Below are positions 47,601 to 55,454 of a stretch of DNA of 64,000 bases, one piece after another; position 1 is the stretch's first letter; the number at the start of each line of letters is the position of its first letter. The notes under the pieces were generated by a model. The model was not told the DNA's origin. It did not search any database and worked only from the letters and a program-made list of their open reading frames with translations. The position numbers were made by a program, and so were the translations under genes. This stretch comes from Tautonia rosea (GTDB lineage: Bacteria; Planctomycetota; Planctomycetia; Isosphaerales; Isosphaeraceae). The stretch is taken from assembly GCF_012958305.1 (NCBI RefSeq), contig NZ_JABBYO010000005.1:372001-436000 (forward strand), in the 5' to 3' direction.

Positions 47601-47860
47601 CCTTCATAGGTCACAGATCGAAGTTCCTCGATACCCGAGATGGTGTTCAATATATCCTCGATCGGTTTCGTGACCGAGGTTTCCATCTCCTCAACGCTGG
47701 CGTTCGGCAAGACGACCGTCACCGAGGCCACCGGGAACTCGACATCGGGGAACAGGTCCACCCCGAGTCGATTGTAGCTGACCACCCCGAGCACCACTGG
47801 GATCAACACGAGGACCCAGGTGAATACCGGTCTGTTGATGCAAACATCCGAGACGGTCAT
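44663..47860 (-). CDS. RND efflux transporter, HAE1 type
   Basis: This 1065-residue pump has the complete AcrB-like plan and a canonical proton relay: GIVIDDAVVVHEN in TM4 with D399 and D400, and GIVKKNGIL in TM10 with K927. The N-terminus (VFTWVLVLIPVVLGVVSYNRLGVDLFPDVEFP) and the segment SVTYEGISVLTVQFE are typical of the hydrophobe/amphiphile exporter family. It works with the adaptor encoded 206 bases upstream and probably with a TolC-like protein from elsewhere, since no channel gene is in this cluster. The TetR gene at the head of the cluster is the likely regulator. Confidence 0.94.
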   Translation of the reverse strand: MTVSDVCINRPVFTWVLVLIPVVLGVVSYNRLGVDLFPDVEFPVASVTVVLPNASVEEMETSVTKPIEDILNTISGIEELRSVTYEGISVLTVQFELSKDADVGVQEVRDKVNAVLPILPEGIESPVVSKFETDSIPILTIAVSGRRDFREVTEIARRQIKERLETVSGVGAISLLGGRTRAMNVIVDTDALAALNLSIEDVRSALLRQSLEVPGGRVDRGSREEILRVLGRLETEQEFNDLIVATRGGYPIRIRDIGRAEDSIEEPRSLARLDGQNAVSLVVQKQSGTNTVQVAHEIKERLSELREALPPDIETVIIRDQSRFIEQSIEEVKFHLVLAGILVSGTILMFIRDWRTTVIATLAIPTSIIPTFLFMDVMGFTLNNITMLGLILAIGIVIDDAVVVHENIFRHMEEDGMDGMTASRLGTREIALPVFATSLSLIVIFLPIAFIGGIVGRFFASFGFVVAFAVAMSLFVSFTLTPMLCSRFLKLEEVRHSGPAKSKAGLFYRLVDRSYGWILGWSLRHKGAIVALAIVTIAATYPIGMATGFSLIPRDDQSEYEVVVTTPEGYTLDQTDQVMRELEQRIRLLPGSKNLFTTIGSLSTGQQVKGQGDVTQASVYVRMPELSERDVSQFEVQDQARELLQSYPDLRISVNDVSAFQGGRRAQIFQMNLAGPDLDKLADYAQQLLDRLEAHGGITDLDTTLSLSKPEVRVAIDRERAADLQIPVATIGDSLRVLVGGLPITTFRDGGEQYDVWLRAQPQDRNSPEALENLNLASPTAGLVKLTSLARLESDLGPTEIERLDRERIVTVLGNPTDTMPLGQIVSLSNEILDEIGMEPGYRAVVSGQAKTLEETFVYFTVAFILSTVFMYMILAAQFESWLQPIAILMALPVTVPFGLLSMLLWDTPMDLYAMFGLFMLVGIVKKNGILQVNATNDLRNEGWPRHDAVIGANHLRLRPILMTTVMLVAAMIPIALGQGPGAGSRASMAKVIIGGQMLSLVLALVVTPVFYVYLDMWTNFTRRIGIRFSVHDDGRLRDETPAGVEPSEDSGEVAAMSGPASDRR

Positions 47861-48066
47861 GACAGTTCCGGCCTCGAAAGAGGGAAAAAGTTCACGGCCC
47901 GACTATCCCATCGCATCGTGAGGTGATGACTACCCTTGTTCCAGCAGCCAAGAATCATCTCATCGGTTCTCGTTCGATCGGATCGAGTGTTGGTCCATCG
48001 GTGGTGTTCAGGGCAAACGTCTACCAGTTCATCCGTTCGATGGGTCGTCAGCTCCAGGGTCGATCG

Positions 48067-49470
48067 CTAGCGTGTGTCCTGGGATTCAGGAAGGGCGGTT
48101 TCCCCTTCCTCAGTCCCCTCGGAATTCAGGTCTTCACGAGGCACCACCGCGCTGCCGTCTGCAAGCCGGGTCTGGCCGCTGGTAATCACAACGGCCCCCT
48201 CAGGCAATCCACCGAGAATCTCGATCATCTCTCCGGACTGAACCCCGGTTCGCACCTGAACTTCATTCACGCGCTCCCCTTCACTCTCCGGATCCAGGAC
48301 GAACAGCTTCACGACTCCGGCAAAACGGACGACCGCTTCAATCGGGACGAGCGTCGCGTCATCCTCTCTCTGGGTCACGATCCGGGCCTTCGCAAAGCTT
48401 CCTGGACGGAGAATCAACTCCTCGTTCGCAACCTCGGCCTCGACTTCGAAGGTTCGACTGACCGGGTCAATCCTCGGATTGATCCGGGAGATGGTGCCAC
48501 GGAAGGTCGTGTCCGGATAGGACGCGACACGCAACTCTACCGCCTGACCCTCGGACACTCGGGCACCGAATCGCTCCGGGACATTCGCCCGAAGTCGTAA
48601 GGGATGCTCCAGGACGAGGTCGTACACCGGATCCCCTGGTCGGAGGAACTGACCCTCCGCCACATACCGCTGGCTAATCGCGTATTGAAGCGCTTCGATC
48701 GTCTCCACCCCGGGAGGTAAGACCGAGGGCCTCGGCGCTTCGATCGTCATTTCCCGAAGCACTTCGGTGGCTTGTTCCATCGCCACATAGGTCGACAGCG
48801 CGTTGGCGATCACCGTCCGGGCTGTCAGGATTGCGTTGTCCAGCGCAGCTTCGGCAACCCGCACTTCACTCTCGGCATCCTGCAATTCCTGAACGGTCCC
48901 CGCGCTTCGTGAGGCAAGTTGCCGTTGGCGGTTGAGCCGGATCTCAGCCAATTCCAGCGTGGCCTGGGCTTGCTTGACTGGAGGGGTGTTCCGGATGATC
49001 TGGATCACTTCGTCATTTTCGAGAATCGCTTCCGAGATTCCATACTGCGAGGTGAATCGGTCCGCAACATCCGAGCTAATGCCGAGCTTTACCAACTCTC
49101 CAAGGAGCCTTGACCGCGACTCCTCCACCGCAAACCGAGCGTCGACCGGATCCAGCTCGACCAGGGGATCACCCGGATTCACCCGATCTCCCACATCATG
49201 CTTCACGGCGATCACTCGACCGGTCTGTTTCGACCCGATCGTCACCTCCTCCCACCCGAGAAGGGTTCCTACCACCTCGATCGACCGCTCGACCGACTGC
49301 CGAACGGCCGGCGCTGTCGTGACCACAATCGGCGCGACCTCGGCGGTCGCACCCTCAAGTGACTGATCTCCAACCTCTCCACAACCCGAACCGAGGAACC
49401 CCATGATTCCCAGCAACGACGCGACTTGAGCCGAAATTCCCCGTCCGCGCCGAGATACGATCGCGATCAT
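48067..49470 (-). CDS. RND efflux periplasmic adaptor lipoprotein
   Basis: About 467 residues. The leader ends in LGSGCGE, a lipobox-like site. The lipoyl half (VKHDVGDRVNPGDPLVELDPVD), a coiled-coil hairpin in which AEIRLNRQRQLASRSAG is the family tip motif, a barrel domain (GQAVELRVASYPDTTFRGTISRI) and a membrane-proximal domain follow in order. It connects the RND pump of the same cluster to an outer-membrane duct. The ATG at 49470 has GAGG 5 bases upstream. It starts 25 bases after the TetR stop, so tetR, adaptor and pump form one likely operon. Confidence 0.92.
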   Translation of the reverse strand: MIAIVSRRGRGISAQVASLLGIMGFLGSGCGEVGDQSLEGATAEVAPIVVTTAPAVRQSVERSIEVVGTLLGWEEVTIGSKQTGRVIAVKHDVGDRVNPGDPLVELDPVDARFAVEESRSRLLGELVKLGISSDVADRFTSQYGISEAILENDEVIQIIRNTPPVKQAQATLELAEIRLNRQRQLASRSAGTVQELQDAESEVRVAEAALDNAILTARTVIANALSTYVAMEQATEVLREMTIEAPRPSVLPPGVETIEALQYAISQRYVAEGQFLRPGDPVYDLVLEHPLRLRANVPERFGARVSEGQAVELRVASYPDTTFRGTISRINPRIDPVSRTFEVEAEVANEELILRPGSFAKARIVTQREDDATLVPIEAVVRFAGVVKLFVLDPESEGERVNEVQVRTGVQSGEMIEILGGLPEGAVVITSGQTRLADGSAVVPREDLNSEGTEEGETALPESQDTR

Positions 49471-49495
49471 GAATTCCTCAATCAATGAAGGCCTG

Positions 49496-50134
49496 TCACT
49501 CGTTCCCCGTCCCGATGTCGGCTCGACCCGAAGCAAACCCGAACAACAATTCCTCAACCAGGCGACGCGCCAATCCTGCCTCAAGGTTCGCGCCTTGATA
49601 GAGATACTCTGCGGTGTAGATGGTAATCAGCCCCTGAACCGCTGCCGCGCATTGCCGGGAACGTTCCTCCGAAATCACTCCGGCTCGCCCGAGTCGGTGA
49701 GTGGCTTCATTCAAGAGTTCCGTCATCTGTCTACCAAAGAGAGCCACCTGCGACGACAGACCAGGCGTGTTCGGCCCAAAAAACAACGCATAAAGAAACC
49801 TCGCCCGATCCGGCTCCTCCCGACAGAAGGCAAGATGCGCCTCTACCTGATCGACGAGCGCTTCGACCGGATCGCCCGTCCGGTGAACAATGGAGCGCAA
49901 CTCTTCGAGAAGACTTTGCATCGGTCGCGAAAGGAGTGCCTGGGCCAGTCCTTCCTTGCTTCCAAAGTGGTAGTAGAGCGTCGGCTTGGTCACCCCCGCT
50001 GCCTCGACAATCGCTCGGACCGAAGTCGCGTCGAACCCGCGATCCGCAAAGAGGCAAGCCGCGACGCGAAGAATCTCGCGACTCGTATCCCGTTTCTGAT
50101 CGTCCTCAGCCAATGGACACGAGGGTTCAGACAC
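49496..50134 (-). CDS. TetR family transcriptional regulator
   Basis: This 212-residue protein has the TetR helix-turn-helix (EILRVAACLFADRGFDATSVRAIVEAAGVTKPTLYYHFGSKEGL; recognition helix in TKPTLYYHF) and an all-helical ligand domain that resembles the TetR_C_11 group. It precedes the efflux adaptor by 25 bases and is likely its repressor. GTG 50134 is preferred because GGAGG (50142-50146) lies 7 bases before it; GTG 50137 is directly next to it. A palindrome (50154-50165) just upstream could be its operator. Confidence 0.93.
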   Translation of the reverse strand: MSEPSCPLAEDDQKRDTSREILRVAACLFADRGFDATSVRAIVEAAGVTKPTLYYHFGSKEGLAQALLSRPMQSLLEELRSIVHRTGDPVEALVDQVEAHLAFCREEPDRARFLYALFFGPNTPGLSSQVALFGRQMTELLNEATHRLGRAGVISEERSRQCAAAVQGLITIYTAEYLYQGANLEAGLARRLVEELLFGFASGRADIGTGNE

Positions 50135-50141
50135 CACGGCA

Positions 50142-50146
50142 CCTCC
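50142..50146 (-). promoter_or_regulatory. Ribosome binding site of the tetR gene
   Basis: GGAGG on the minus strand, 7 bases before GTG 50134 and 4 before GTG 50137. It favours the former. Confidence 0.55.
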
Positions 50147-50153
50147 ACTCCTA

Positions 50154-50165
50154 TACCGAACGGTA
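50154..50165. promoter_or_regulatory. Candidate TetR operator
   Basis: TACCGAACGGTA is a 5+5 inverted repeat around AA, sitting about 20 bases upstream of the tetR start, next to its ribosome site. Short palindromes of this TACCG/CGGTA kind are typical TetR-family operators. Autoregulation is an inference. Confidence 0.45.
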
Positions 50166-50348
50166 AGTAGAGTAATCCAGACTCCAAGACTCGTCAAGAG
50201 TGGCCTGATTCCTCTTCAATGCCCTCCTCAGGGTGGCAATGACGGGATCGGCTCGGGTACGCTCATCATTTATTGAGTCAAACCAGCCCTCGTCCCCTGG
50301 GTGTTCTCGGGTCAGGGCGATCAACGCACCGTAAGCCCGGACAATTTC

Positions 50349-50786
50349 ATGCATCGACTCGCGATCCGGCCTTATCTGGAAATTGCCGGCCAGCCGAGCC
50401 ACGAAGATTTGGTCGCGATCAGGGATGAAGGGTTCACCGCTGTCGTCAATCTTCGACGCCCTGACGAGCCTGACCAACCGATCGATCCCTCGACCGAGGG
50501 ATCCCAGGTCCATGCGCTCGGCATGGATTACCTGAGTGTGCCAATCGGCGGAGAACCCCTCGGCGAGTCGCAGGTCAAAGCCGTTTGTGCGTTCCTCGAT
50601 CAGCACACCGGTGGCAAGGTTCTGCTCCATTGCAAGCAAGGGGGAAGGGCCGCGGCGATCGCCCTGATCCATCTTGCGCAGGCTGAGCAATGGCCGGAGG
50701 ACGAGGTGATTGATCGAGCCGCTGCCATCGGCGTGCCTCTTCCTCCGCCGCTTCGAGCAATGATCGAGTCCTACTTCGCCCGATGA
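50349..50786 (+). CDS. DUF442/BLH-like phosphatase
   Basis: This protein of about 145 residues resembles the beta-lactamase hydrolase-like phosphatases: an N-terminal YLEIAGQPSHEDLVAIRDEGFTAVVNLR segment as in DUF442, a DY-x-x-VPIGGEP segment, and the catalytic loop HCKQGGRAA with the Cys and Arg of the cysteine phosphatases. Relatives act in sulfide metabolism or as dual-specificity phosphatases. The start is not clear: GTG 50301 is in frame, and neither it nor ATG 50349 has a ribosome site. It lies 20 bases before the peptidase gene on the same strand and is divergent from tetR. Confidence 0.8.
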   Translation: MHRLAIRPYLEIAGQPSHEDLVAIRDEGFTAVVNLRRPDEPDQPIDPSTEGSQVHALGMDYLSVPIGGEPLGESQVKAVCAFLDQHTGGKVLLHCKQGGRAAAIALIHLAQAEQWPEDEVIDRAAAIGVPLPPPLRAMIESYFAR

Positions 50787-50805
50787 ATTTTTTCGGAGTT
50801 CCAAG

Positions 50806-51666
50806 ATGCCTGTTGTCCGTCGTGTCCTTCCCCTCACCTCGCTCTTCGTGCTCTTGGCGGCACTCACCTCAATTGCCCAGGAACCAACGCCGACTCCCGT
50901 TCCGTCTGAGGAATTGCTCAGCGAGCTCGCTTCGGCCCCGCTCGATAATCCCGACCGTGTTCTCCGGCTCAAGGAACTGTTTGCGCAGGCCGGAGCCCCC
51001 CCCGAGGCAATCACGCTTCAGGATGTTCCCGGACGCGAACCCGAACAGCCCGTCCTTCAGAATGTCATTGCGACCAAGCCGGGAGAAACCGACAAGGTCA
51101 TCGTTGTTGGAGGCCACCTCGACAAGGTCCCGGCTGGTCACGGAATCATCGACGACTGGTCCGGCGCCTGCATGACCACCAATTTGTACCAGGCCATCAA
51201 GGATCTCCCGACCCGTCACACCTTCGTCTTCATGGGCTTTGCGCACGAGGAGCTTGGCTTGCTCGGTTCCCGGCTCTATGTCCAGGAACTCGGTGACGAA
51301 GGGGTTGCCTCCATTCGGGCGATGGTCAATCTCGAGTGCCTTGGCGCCGGCGGGCCGTTCGTCTGGTCCAACGGCTCGAACGATGCCCTGGAAGCCATTG
51401 CTCATCAGGTTGCCAGGGACAACGAGCTCCCACTCGAAAGTCACATCATCCGGGGGGTCGGGGCCGATTCCATCCCCTTCGATCAGGTCGGCATCCCCAC
51501 CATTACCTTCGACGGCCTGCCGCTCGATCGATTCGAGTTGATCCACTCTGACAAGGATCGCTTCGAAAACGTTGACACCAAGGTCTACGAAACCACCTAC
51601 TCGCTCGTCCTCAACTACCTCCTGGAACTTGACCAATCCGAAGACATCCCGGAAAACAGTCGATAG
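50806..51666 (+). CDS. Secreted M28 family metallopeptidase
   Basis: This 286-residue protein has a signal peptide (residues 1-24, cut near SIAQE). The zinc ligands of the M28 aminopeptidase family are seen: GGHLDKV, then IDDWSGA with the bridging Asp, AHEELGLLGSR with the catalytic Glu, and IHSDKDRFENV with the last His. It would release N-terminal amino acids from peptides outside the cytoplasm. It is short for the family because there is no PA-domain insertion. CGGAG lies 7 bases before the ATG. It follows the phosphatase gene by 20 bases. Confidence 0.9.
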   Translation: MPVVRRVLPLTSLFVLLAALTSIAQEPTPTPVPSEELLSELASAPLDNPDRVLRLKELFAQAGAPPEAITLQDVPGREPEQPVLQNVIATKPGETDKVIVVGGHLDKVPAGHGIIDDWSGACMTTNLYQAIKDLPTRHTFVFMGFAHEELGLLGSRLYVQELGDEGVASIRAMVNLECLGAGGPFVWSNGSNDALEAIAHQVARDNELPLESHIIRGVGADSIPFDQVGIPTITFDGLPLDRFELIHSDKDRFENVDTKVYETTYSLVLNYLLELDQSEDIPENSR

Positions 51667-51714
51667 TCCCTGGCGAACCCTTTTCCTTTCCTTATCCGAT
51701 TCAGGAGTGAGCCG

Positions 51715-52914
51715 ATGCACGATCATCCCGCACCCGATGGACTCTGCCTCCCCCGCCGAGGCTTCCTGACTGGCGTGGCGGCTCTCTCGGCGCTGGGCGC
51801 TCTGAGAGCCTCGGCCCAGGAACCAGGGGCCGCGGTCGATCCTGCCGTCCTTGACGGGCCGCTCGGGATTCCGGGACCCTACCCCGGCCGGGTCATCGAG
51901 GTCCGCAAACCCGGCATGATCACCTCCGGCGTTCGAGATCGCGCTGCCATCAAGACCGCGCTCAACCGCGGCATGGCCGAGCTGACCGGCGCAGACGATG
52001 CCGTCTCGGCCTGGCGATCCTTCTTCGAACCCGGCGATGTCGTCGCCATCAAGATGAATCCCGTCGGCCGACCGCTGGCCAACAGCTCAACCGAGCTGAT
52101 GCTCGAAGTTGTCGAAGGGCTCAAGTCCGCCGGCGTCAAGACGCGCGATATGTTCGTCTTCGAGCGCTACCGATCGGAACTCATCGATGCCGGGATGCAC
52201 GAAGGGGTTCCCGATGGCATCGCCTGGGGAGGCTTGACTTATGGCAACGACCCCTCGCAGCTTGAAATTGCCTGGCCCGATGGGGACGCCGTTTCCGGCT
52301 ACGATCCTGACGAATATGTCTCGATGAACCTGATCCACCGGGATCATGATCCCAAGGACGACCGTGCCTTCCGATCACACCTGGGCACCCTCATCACGCG
52401 AAAGGTGAACAAGGTCGTGCTCCTGCCGGTCCTCAAGGACCACGGCTCCGCCGGCATTACCGGAGCGCTCAAAAACATGAGCCACGGTCTGGTCAACAAC
52501 GTTGCCCGGTCGCACAGCTCGGCCGAGGCGAACGTCTGTAACCAGTTCATCCCAGAGGTCGTCAACCACCCCATCATTCGTAAGAAGTGCGTCTTGCAGA
52601 TCATGGATGGCATCGTCGGCGTCTACCAGGGGGGGCCGTTCGCCCGGGCCGAGAATCCCCACTGGACCTGGGAAAACAACGCCCTTCTGCTCGCCACCGA
52701 CCCGGTCGCCATGGACCGGATCGAGTGGGACATGATAGACGCCAAGCGTCGACAAATGGGTCTCGCTCCCGTTGGCGCCGTCGGAAAGCTTGGCATTGAT
52801 GCCGAACGCGAAGGATTCGACATGCGGCAACCGCAGCATGTCATCCTCTGCGGCTACCTTGGGCTGGGCGAATATCGCCCTGAGAAGATCGAGCACCGCA
52901 TCGTCAACGCTTGA
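51715..52914 (+). CDS. DUF362 domain protein with Tat signal
   Basis: This 399-residue protein has a twin-arginine leader (LPRRGFLTGVAALSALG) and then a DUF362 domain: VVAIKMNPVG, then VVLLPVLKDHGSAGITGALKNMSHG and the C-terminal DPVAMDRIEWD segment. The family is of unknown function and often lies near Fe-S proteins, but no cysteine cluster is seen here. Export is likely from the leader. AGGAG precedes the ATG by 7 bases. It is followed by a perfect hairpin and then the convergent repeat-protein gene. Confidence 0.88.
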   Translation: MHDHPAPDGLCLPRRGFLTGVAALSALGALRASAQEPGAAVDPAVLDGPLGIPGPYPGRVIEVRKPGMITSGVRDRAAIKTALNRGMAELTGADDAVSAWRSFFEPGDVVAIKMNPVGRPLANSSTELMLEVVEGLKSAGVKTRDMFVFERYRSELIDAGMHEGVPDGIAWGGLTYGNDPSQLEIAWPDGDAVSGYDPDEYVSMNLIHRDHDPKDDRAFRSHLGTLITRKVNKVVLLPVLKDHGSAGITGALKNMSHGLVNNVARSHSSAEANVCNQFIPEVVNHPIIRKKCVLQIMDGIVGVYQGGPFARAENPHWTWENNALLLATDPVAMDRIEWDMIDAKRRQMGLAPVGAVGKLGIDAEREGFDMRQPQHVILCGYLGLGEYRPEKIEHRIVNA

Positions 52915-52936
52915 TCCGACCGCATCGCTTTGCATC

Positions 52937-52977
52937 AAGAACGGCCCTGGCGAGTTCATCTCGCCAGGGCCGTTCTT
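52937..52977. terminator. Perfect bidirectional terminator-like hairpin
   Basis: The arms (AAGAACGGCCCTGGCGAG at 52937-52954 and its exact complement at 52960-52977) form an 18-base stem with a 5-base loop TTCAT. It lies between convergent genes and would fold equally from both strands. No long T-run follows. Confidence 0.75.
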
Positions 52978-53007
52978 CGTCTCCGAGTCAAACTTGGAAA
53001 TCAGCAC

Positions 53008-54273
53008 TTATGGGCATGTCAAACACGAGGGCGCAGCCACAGGAACCATTGAGGTCACTGTCACCGGAACCGGACGCGCTACCACTCGGGGAACACATCG
53101 CTGGACGGTGACGGGGACCTGTTCTTCCACCAGAAACGGAACCTGACGCTCCGCAGTTTCGGTCACATAACGGACCTGACGGACCGGAACACGCTCGACT
53201 CGCTCCTCGGTGACGTAGCGGCAGGTGGTCACCGGAATGCGTTCTACACGCTCCTCGGCCACCATCCGGGTCATTTGCACCTGATACGGCTCGACTCGCT
53301 CCTCGGTGACGTAGCGGCAGGTGGTCACCGGAACGCGTTCTACACGCTCCTCGGCCACCATCCGGGTCGTTTGCACCGGAACCTGTCGCACACGAGTCTC
53401 GGCCACGTAAGACGTTTCCGAAACCGTGCGAACAACCGGCCGGGACACGAACACCCGTCGCGAGACCGTTCGAGGAGGACATTGAACCGCCACTGTCGCA
53501 TAAGCTCTCTTCTTGTGGTGCAAAAATCCGAGCAACCCACGAGGCTGAGAGCACGGATCCACCGGAACCGGAACGCGACGCTGGACGATCGGTCCGGGGA
53601 CCACCTCCATTTGCGTCTCGAACGCACCGCACTCCTGCACCACTTGACGTTGTGTGACCACCGGACGCATCACCCGGTAGGTCTGCTCAACCATCGACGT
53701 TTCCACGACCGGACGCATCACCGTGTATCGACGTTCGTGCTCGGCCGTCTCCATCACCGGTCGCATCACCTGATAGCGACGCTCTCGCTGCTGGGTCTCG
53801 ACCACCGGACGCATGACGGTAAACCGCCGTTCACGTTCGGCCGTCTCGATGACCGGTCGCATCACCTGATAGCGACGCTCTCGCTGCTGGGTCTCGACCA
53901 CCGGACGCATGACGGTAAACCGCCGCTCGTGTTCCGCCGTCTCGTAAACCGGACGCGTCACCTGATAGCGACGCTCCTGCTCGACGGTTTCCACGACCGG
54001 CCGCATCACCTGGTACTGCTCGGTCCGGTAGGCCGTGCGGAACCGGGTCTGCATCACCGTGGTCGGTTGGACTTCGTAGACCGTCTCGTAAACGGTCTGC
54101 ATCACGGTTTCATAGCGCGGGGCCATCGCCACGACGTCAATCGTCTGAACCACGGGCGCGGCAAAAATGCGATATGAAGCGGCACCGCAATACGTGGCCC
54201 CTGCAGGAGCCGTCGTCCCCAGAACGAGCAGGGCCAGCGCGGCGAGCCGCGTCAATCCCTGACTCTGTGACAT
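53008..54273 (-). CDS. Secreted YTV-type repeat protein
   Basis: This 421-residue protein has a signal peptide (residues 5-27) and then two sorts of repeats. Between about residues 80 and 210 there are eight units of 16 residues such as YQVMRPVVETVEQERR and FTVMRPVVETQQRERR. A central Pro/Cys-containing spacer has HHKKRAYATV. Then come units with TRMVAEERVERVPV and TCRYVTEERVE, repeated in alternation. Short YTV motifs of this kind are known in planctomycete proteins, with no known function. The pattern suggests a fibre or surface structure. GGAGGT lies 7 bases before the ATG. The DNA has exact repeats as well. Confidence 0.85.
   Translation of the reverse strand: MSQSQGLTRLAALALLVLGTTAPAGATYCGAASYRIFAAPVVQTIDVVAMAPRYETVMQTVYETVYEVQPTTVMQTRFRTAYRTEQYQVMRPVVETVEQERRYQVTRPVYETAEHERRFTVMRPVVETQQRERRYQVMRPVIETAERERRFTVMRPVVETQQRERRYQVMRPVMETAEHERRYTVMRPVVETSMVEQTYRVMRPVVTQRQVVQECGAFETQMEVVPGPIVQRRVPVPVDPCSQPRGLLGFLHHKKRAYATVAVQCPPRTVSRRVFVSRPVVRTVSETSYVAETRVRQVPVQTTRMVAEERVERVPVTTCRYVTEERVEPYQVQMTRMVAEERVERIPVTTCRYVTEERVERVPVRQVRYVTETAERQVPFLVEEQVPVTVQRCVPRVVARPVPVTVTSMVPVAAPSCLTCP
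53756..53925 (-). repeat. Exact DNA repeat of 74 bases with a 96-base period
   Basis: The stretch 53756-53829 returns without change at 53852-53925, an offset of 96 bases or 32 codons, that is two 16-residue protein units. Identity at third codon positions points to recent duplication or gene conversion. It lies within the YTV repeat gene. Confidence 0.8.
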
Positions 54274-55125
54274 GATCGTTACCTCCGAGCCGCCGGGCGG
54301 CTCTCCTCGCTGGTGCATGACTCAGTTGGCAAGACTCTGGTGCGATCGGAGAAAGGAACCATCCCTGGAGGATGTCTCCGCTCGCTCGCGATCGTCGATC
54401 CCCCGAATTCCTTCGGGACAATGCGATGATCGTGTCGAACTCTCCAAGCCAATATAACATGGGCAACTTGGATCGTCGGGAGAAAACACCCTGCCTCAAC
54501 TGCCCAAAACCCTCACAGCCCGCACATTTTTCCTATTCTTCGGATTGGCGCGGTGATGCTCAGAAGGTTGGGCCGCGAATCGAGGCAACGCCGACCGGGA
54601 CTCAAGCCGTTCCGACCAGACGATTCCCGGCTCTCGAATGCCAGACGCAATTGGGATGCCTTCCGCAATCGAGCACTCACTCGATTCCCTGAACTTCCTG
54701 CTGTAGAACAGGTTCGGCCAATTCCATCGTCCTTCGTTGTATCAAGAATCGAGCGCACTTGCGTTCAATTCGTGTCATTTTTGCTCGATGGAGCCCGAAG
54801 CCTCTCCGACCAAATCCACCCGCCGCTCCCCTGTCCTGGGAAGAACCCAACTGTGTTTCTCCTCAAGGATCAAGTCAAAGGGGCACCCCGTCCCAATCTG
54901 GCATCGAGCCCGCTGGCCATAAAATTACCTCCCAATCTGCCAAACCACTGATAACATGAAACGAATCTTCCCGTTGTGGCGTTAATTTCTCAAAAAATTT
55001 TTGAAACACGTCTTCCAAAGCAAGTGCTTCTGCCTTATGCTGCGGGATAGCGACAATGCCCGGAATCAATCACTCTACTCCGATCTCTCCGATGGTGGAG
55101 AGCAACTTCGTGAGGGGGCGCTGCG
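54274..55125. other. Long intergenic region of about 850 bases
   Basis: I see no convincing gene. The stretch separates the repeat-protein gene (minus) from the zinc-ribbon gene (plus), so it holds the two divergent promoters. Near 54990 it becomes AT-rich with the palindromic TCAAAAAATTTTTGA, unusual for this GC-rich window. No tRNA or conserved RNA signature was recognised. Confidence 0.45.
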
Positions 55126-55446
55126 ATGTCGCACGATCGGTCCACGGTTCTTTCAGTGCGTTTCGAATCGATCGAGCTTCCCTCGAATGCCTCCTTGACA
55201 GAGTCATTCGGATGCTGGGAATGCGACAGTCCTTTACATTTTTCTCAGCCCGATCCGGAGGATCCCAATCGCCTCATTGGGGCTTGCGGAGACTGCGGGC
55301 ACTGGTATCTCATCGAACGGCCGGAAATCGAATCCAGGCTGCTGATGCTTGAGCTTCCCCATCTCACGATCCCAGACATGAACGTGCTAGCACACCTGCC
55401 TCGCTCCCAGTCGGGAACGGACCGATCATTGCAGGCCGGAGCCTGA
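55126..55446 (+). CDS. Small zinc-ribbon-like protein
   Basis: This protein of 106 residues has two CxxC knuckles, CWEC and CGDC, 24 residues apart, with a GHWYLIERPE segment after the second. This fits a zinc ribbon. I do not recognise a family, and the tail is hydrophilic. GAGGGGG lies 7 bases before the ATG, which supports the start. The stop is 8 bases from the stop of the convergent RNase R gene. Confidence 0.65.
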   Translation: MSHDRSTVLSVRFESIELPSNASLTESFGCWECDSPLHFSQPDPEDPNRLIGACGDCGHWYLIERPEIESRLLMLELPHLTIPDMNVLAHLPRSQSGTDRSLQAGA

Positions 55447-55454
55447 AGTATCGC

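Noticed and set aside
53275-54177. Open frame of 300 codons on the plus strand, repetitive
   Set aside because: Its repeats are the mirror of the YTV gene repeats, whose signal peptide and ribosome site make the minus strand the coding one.
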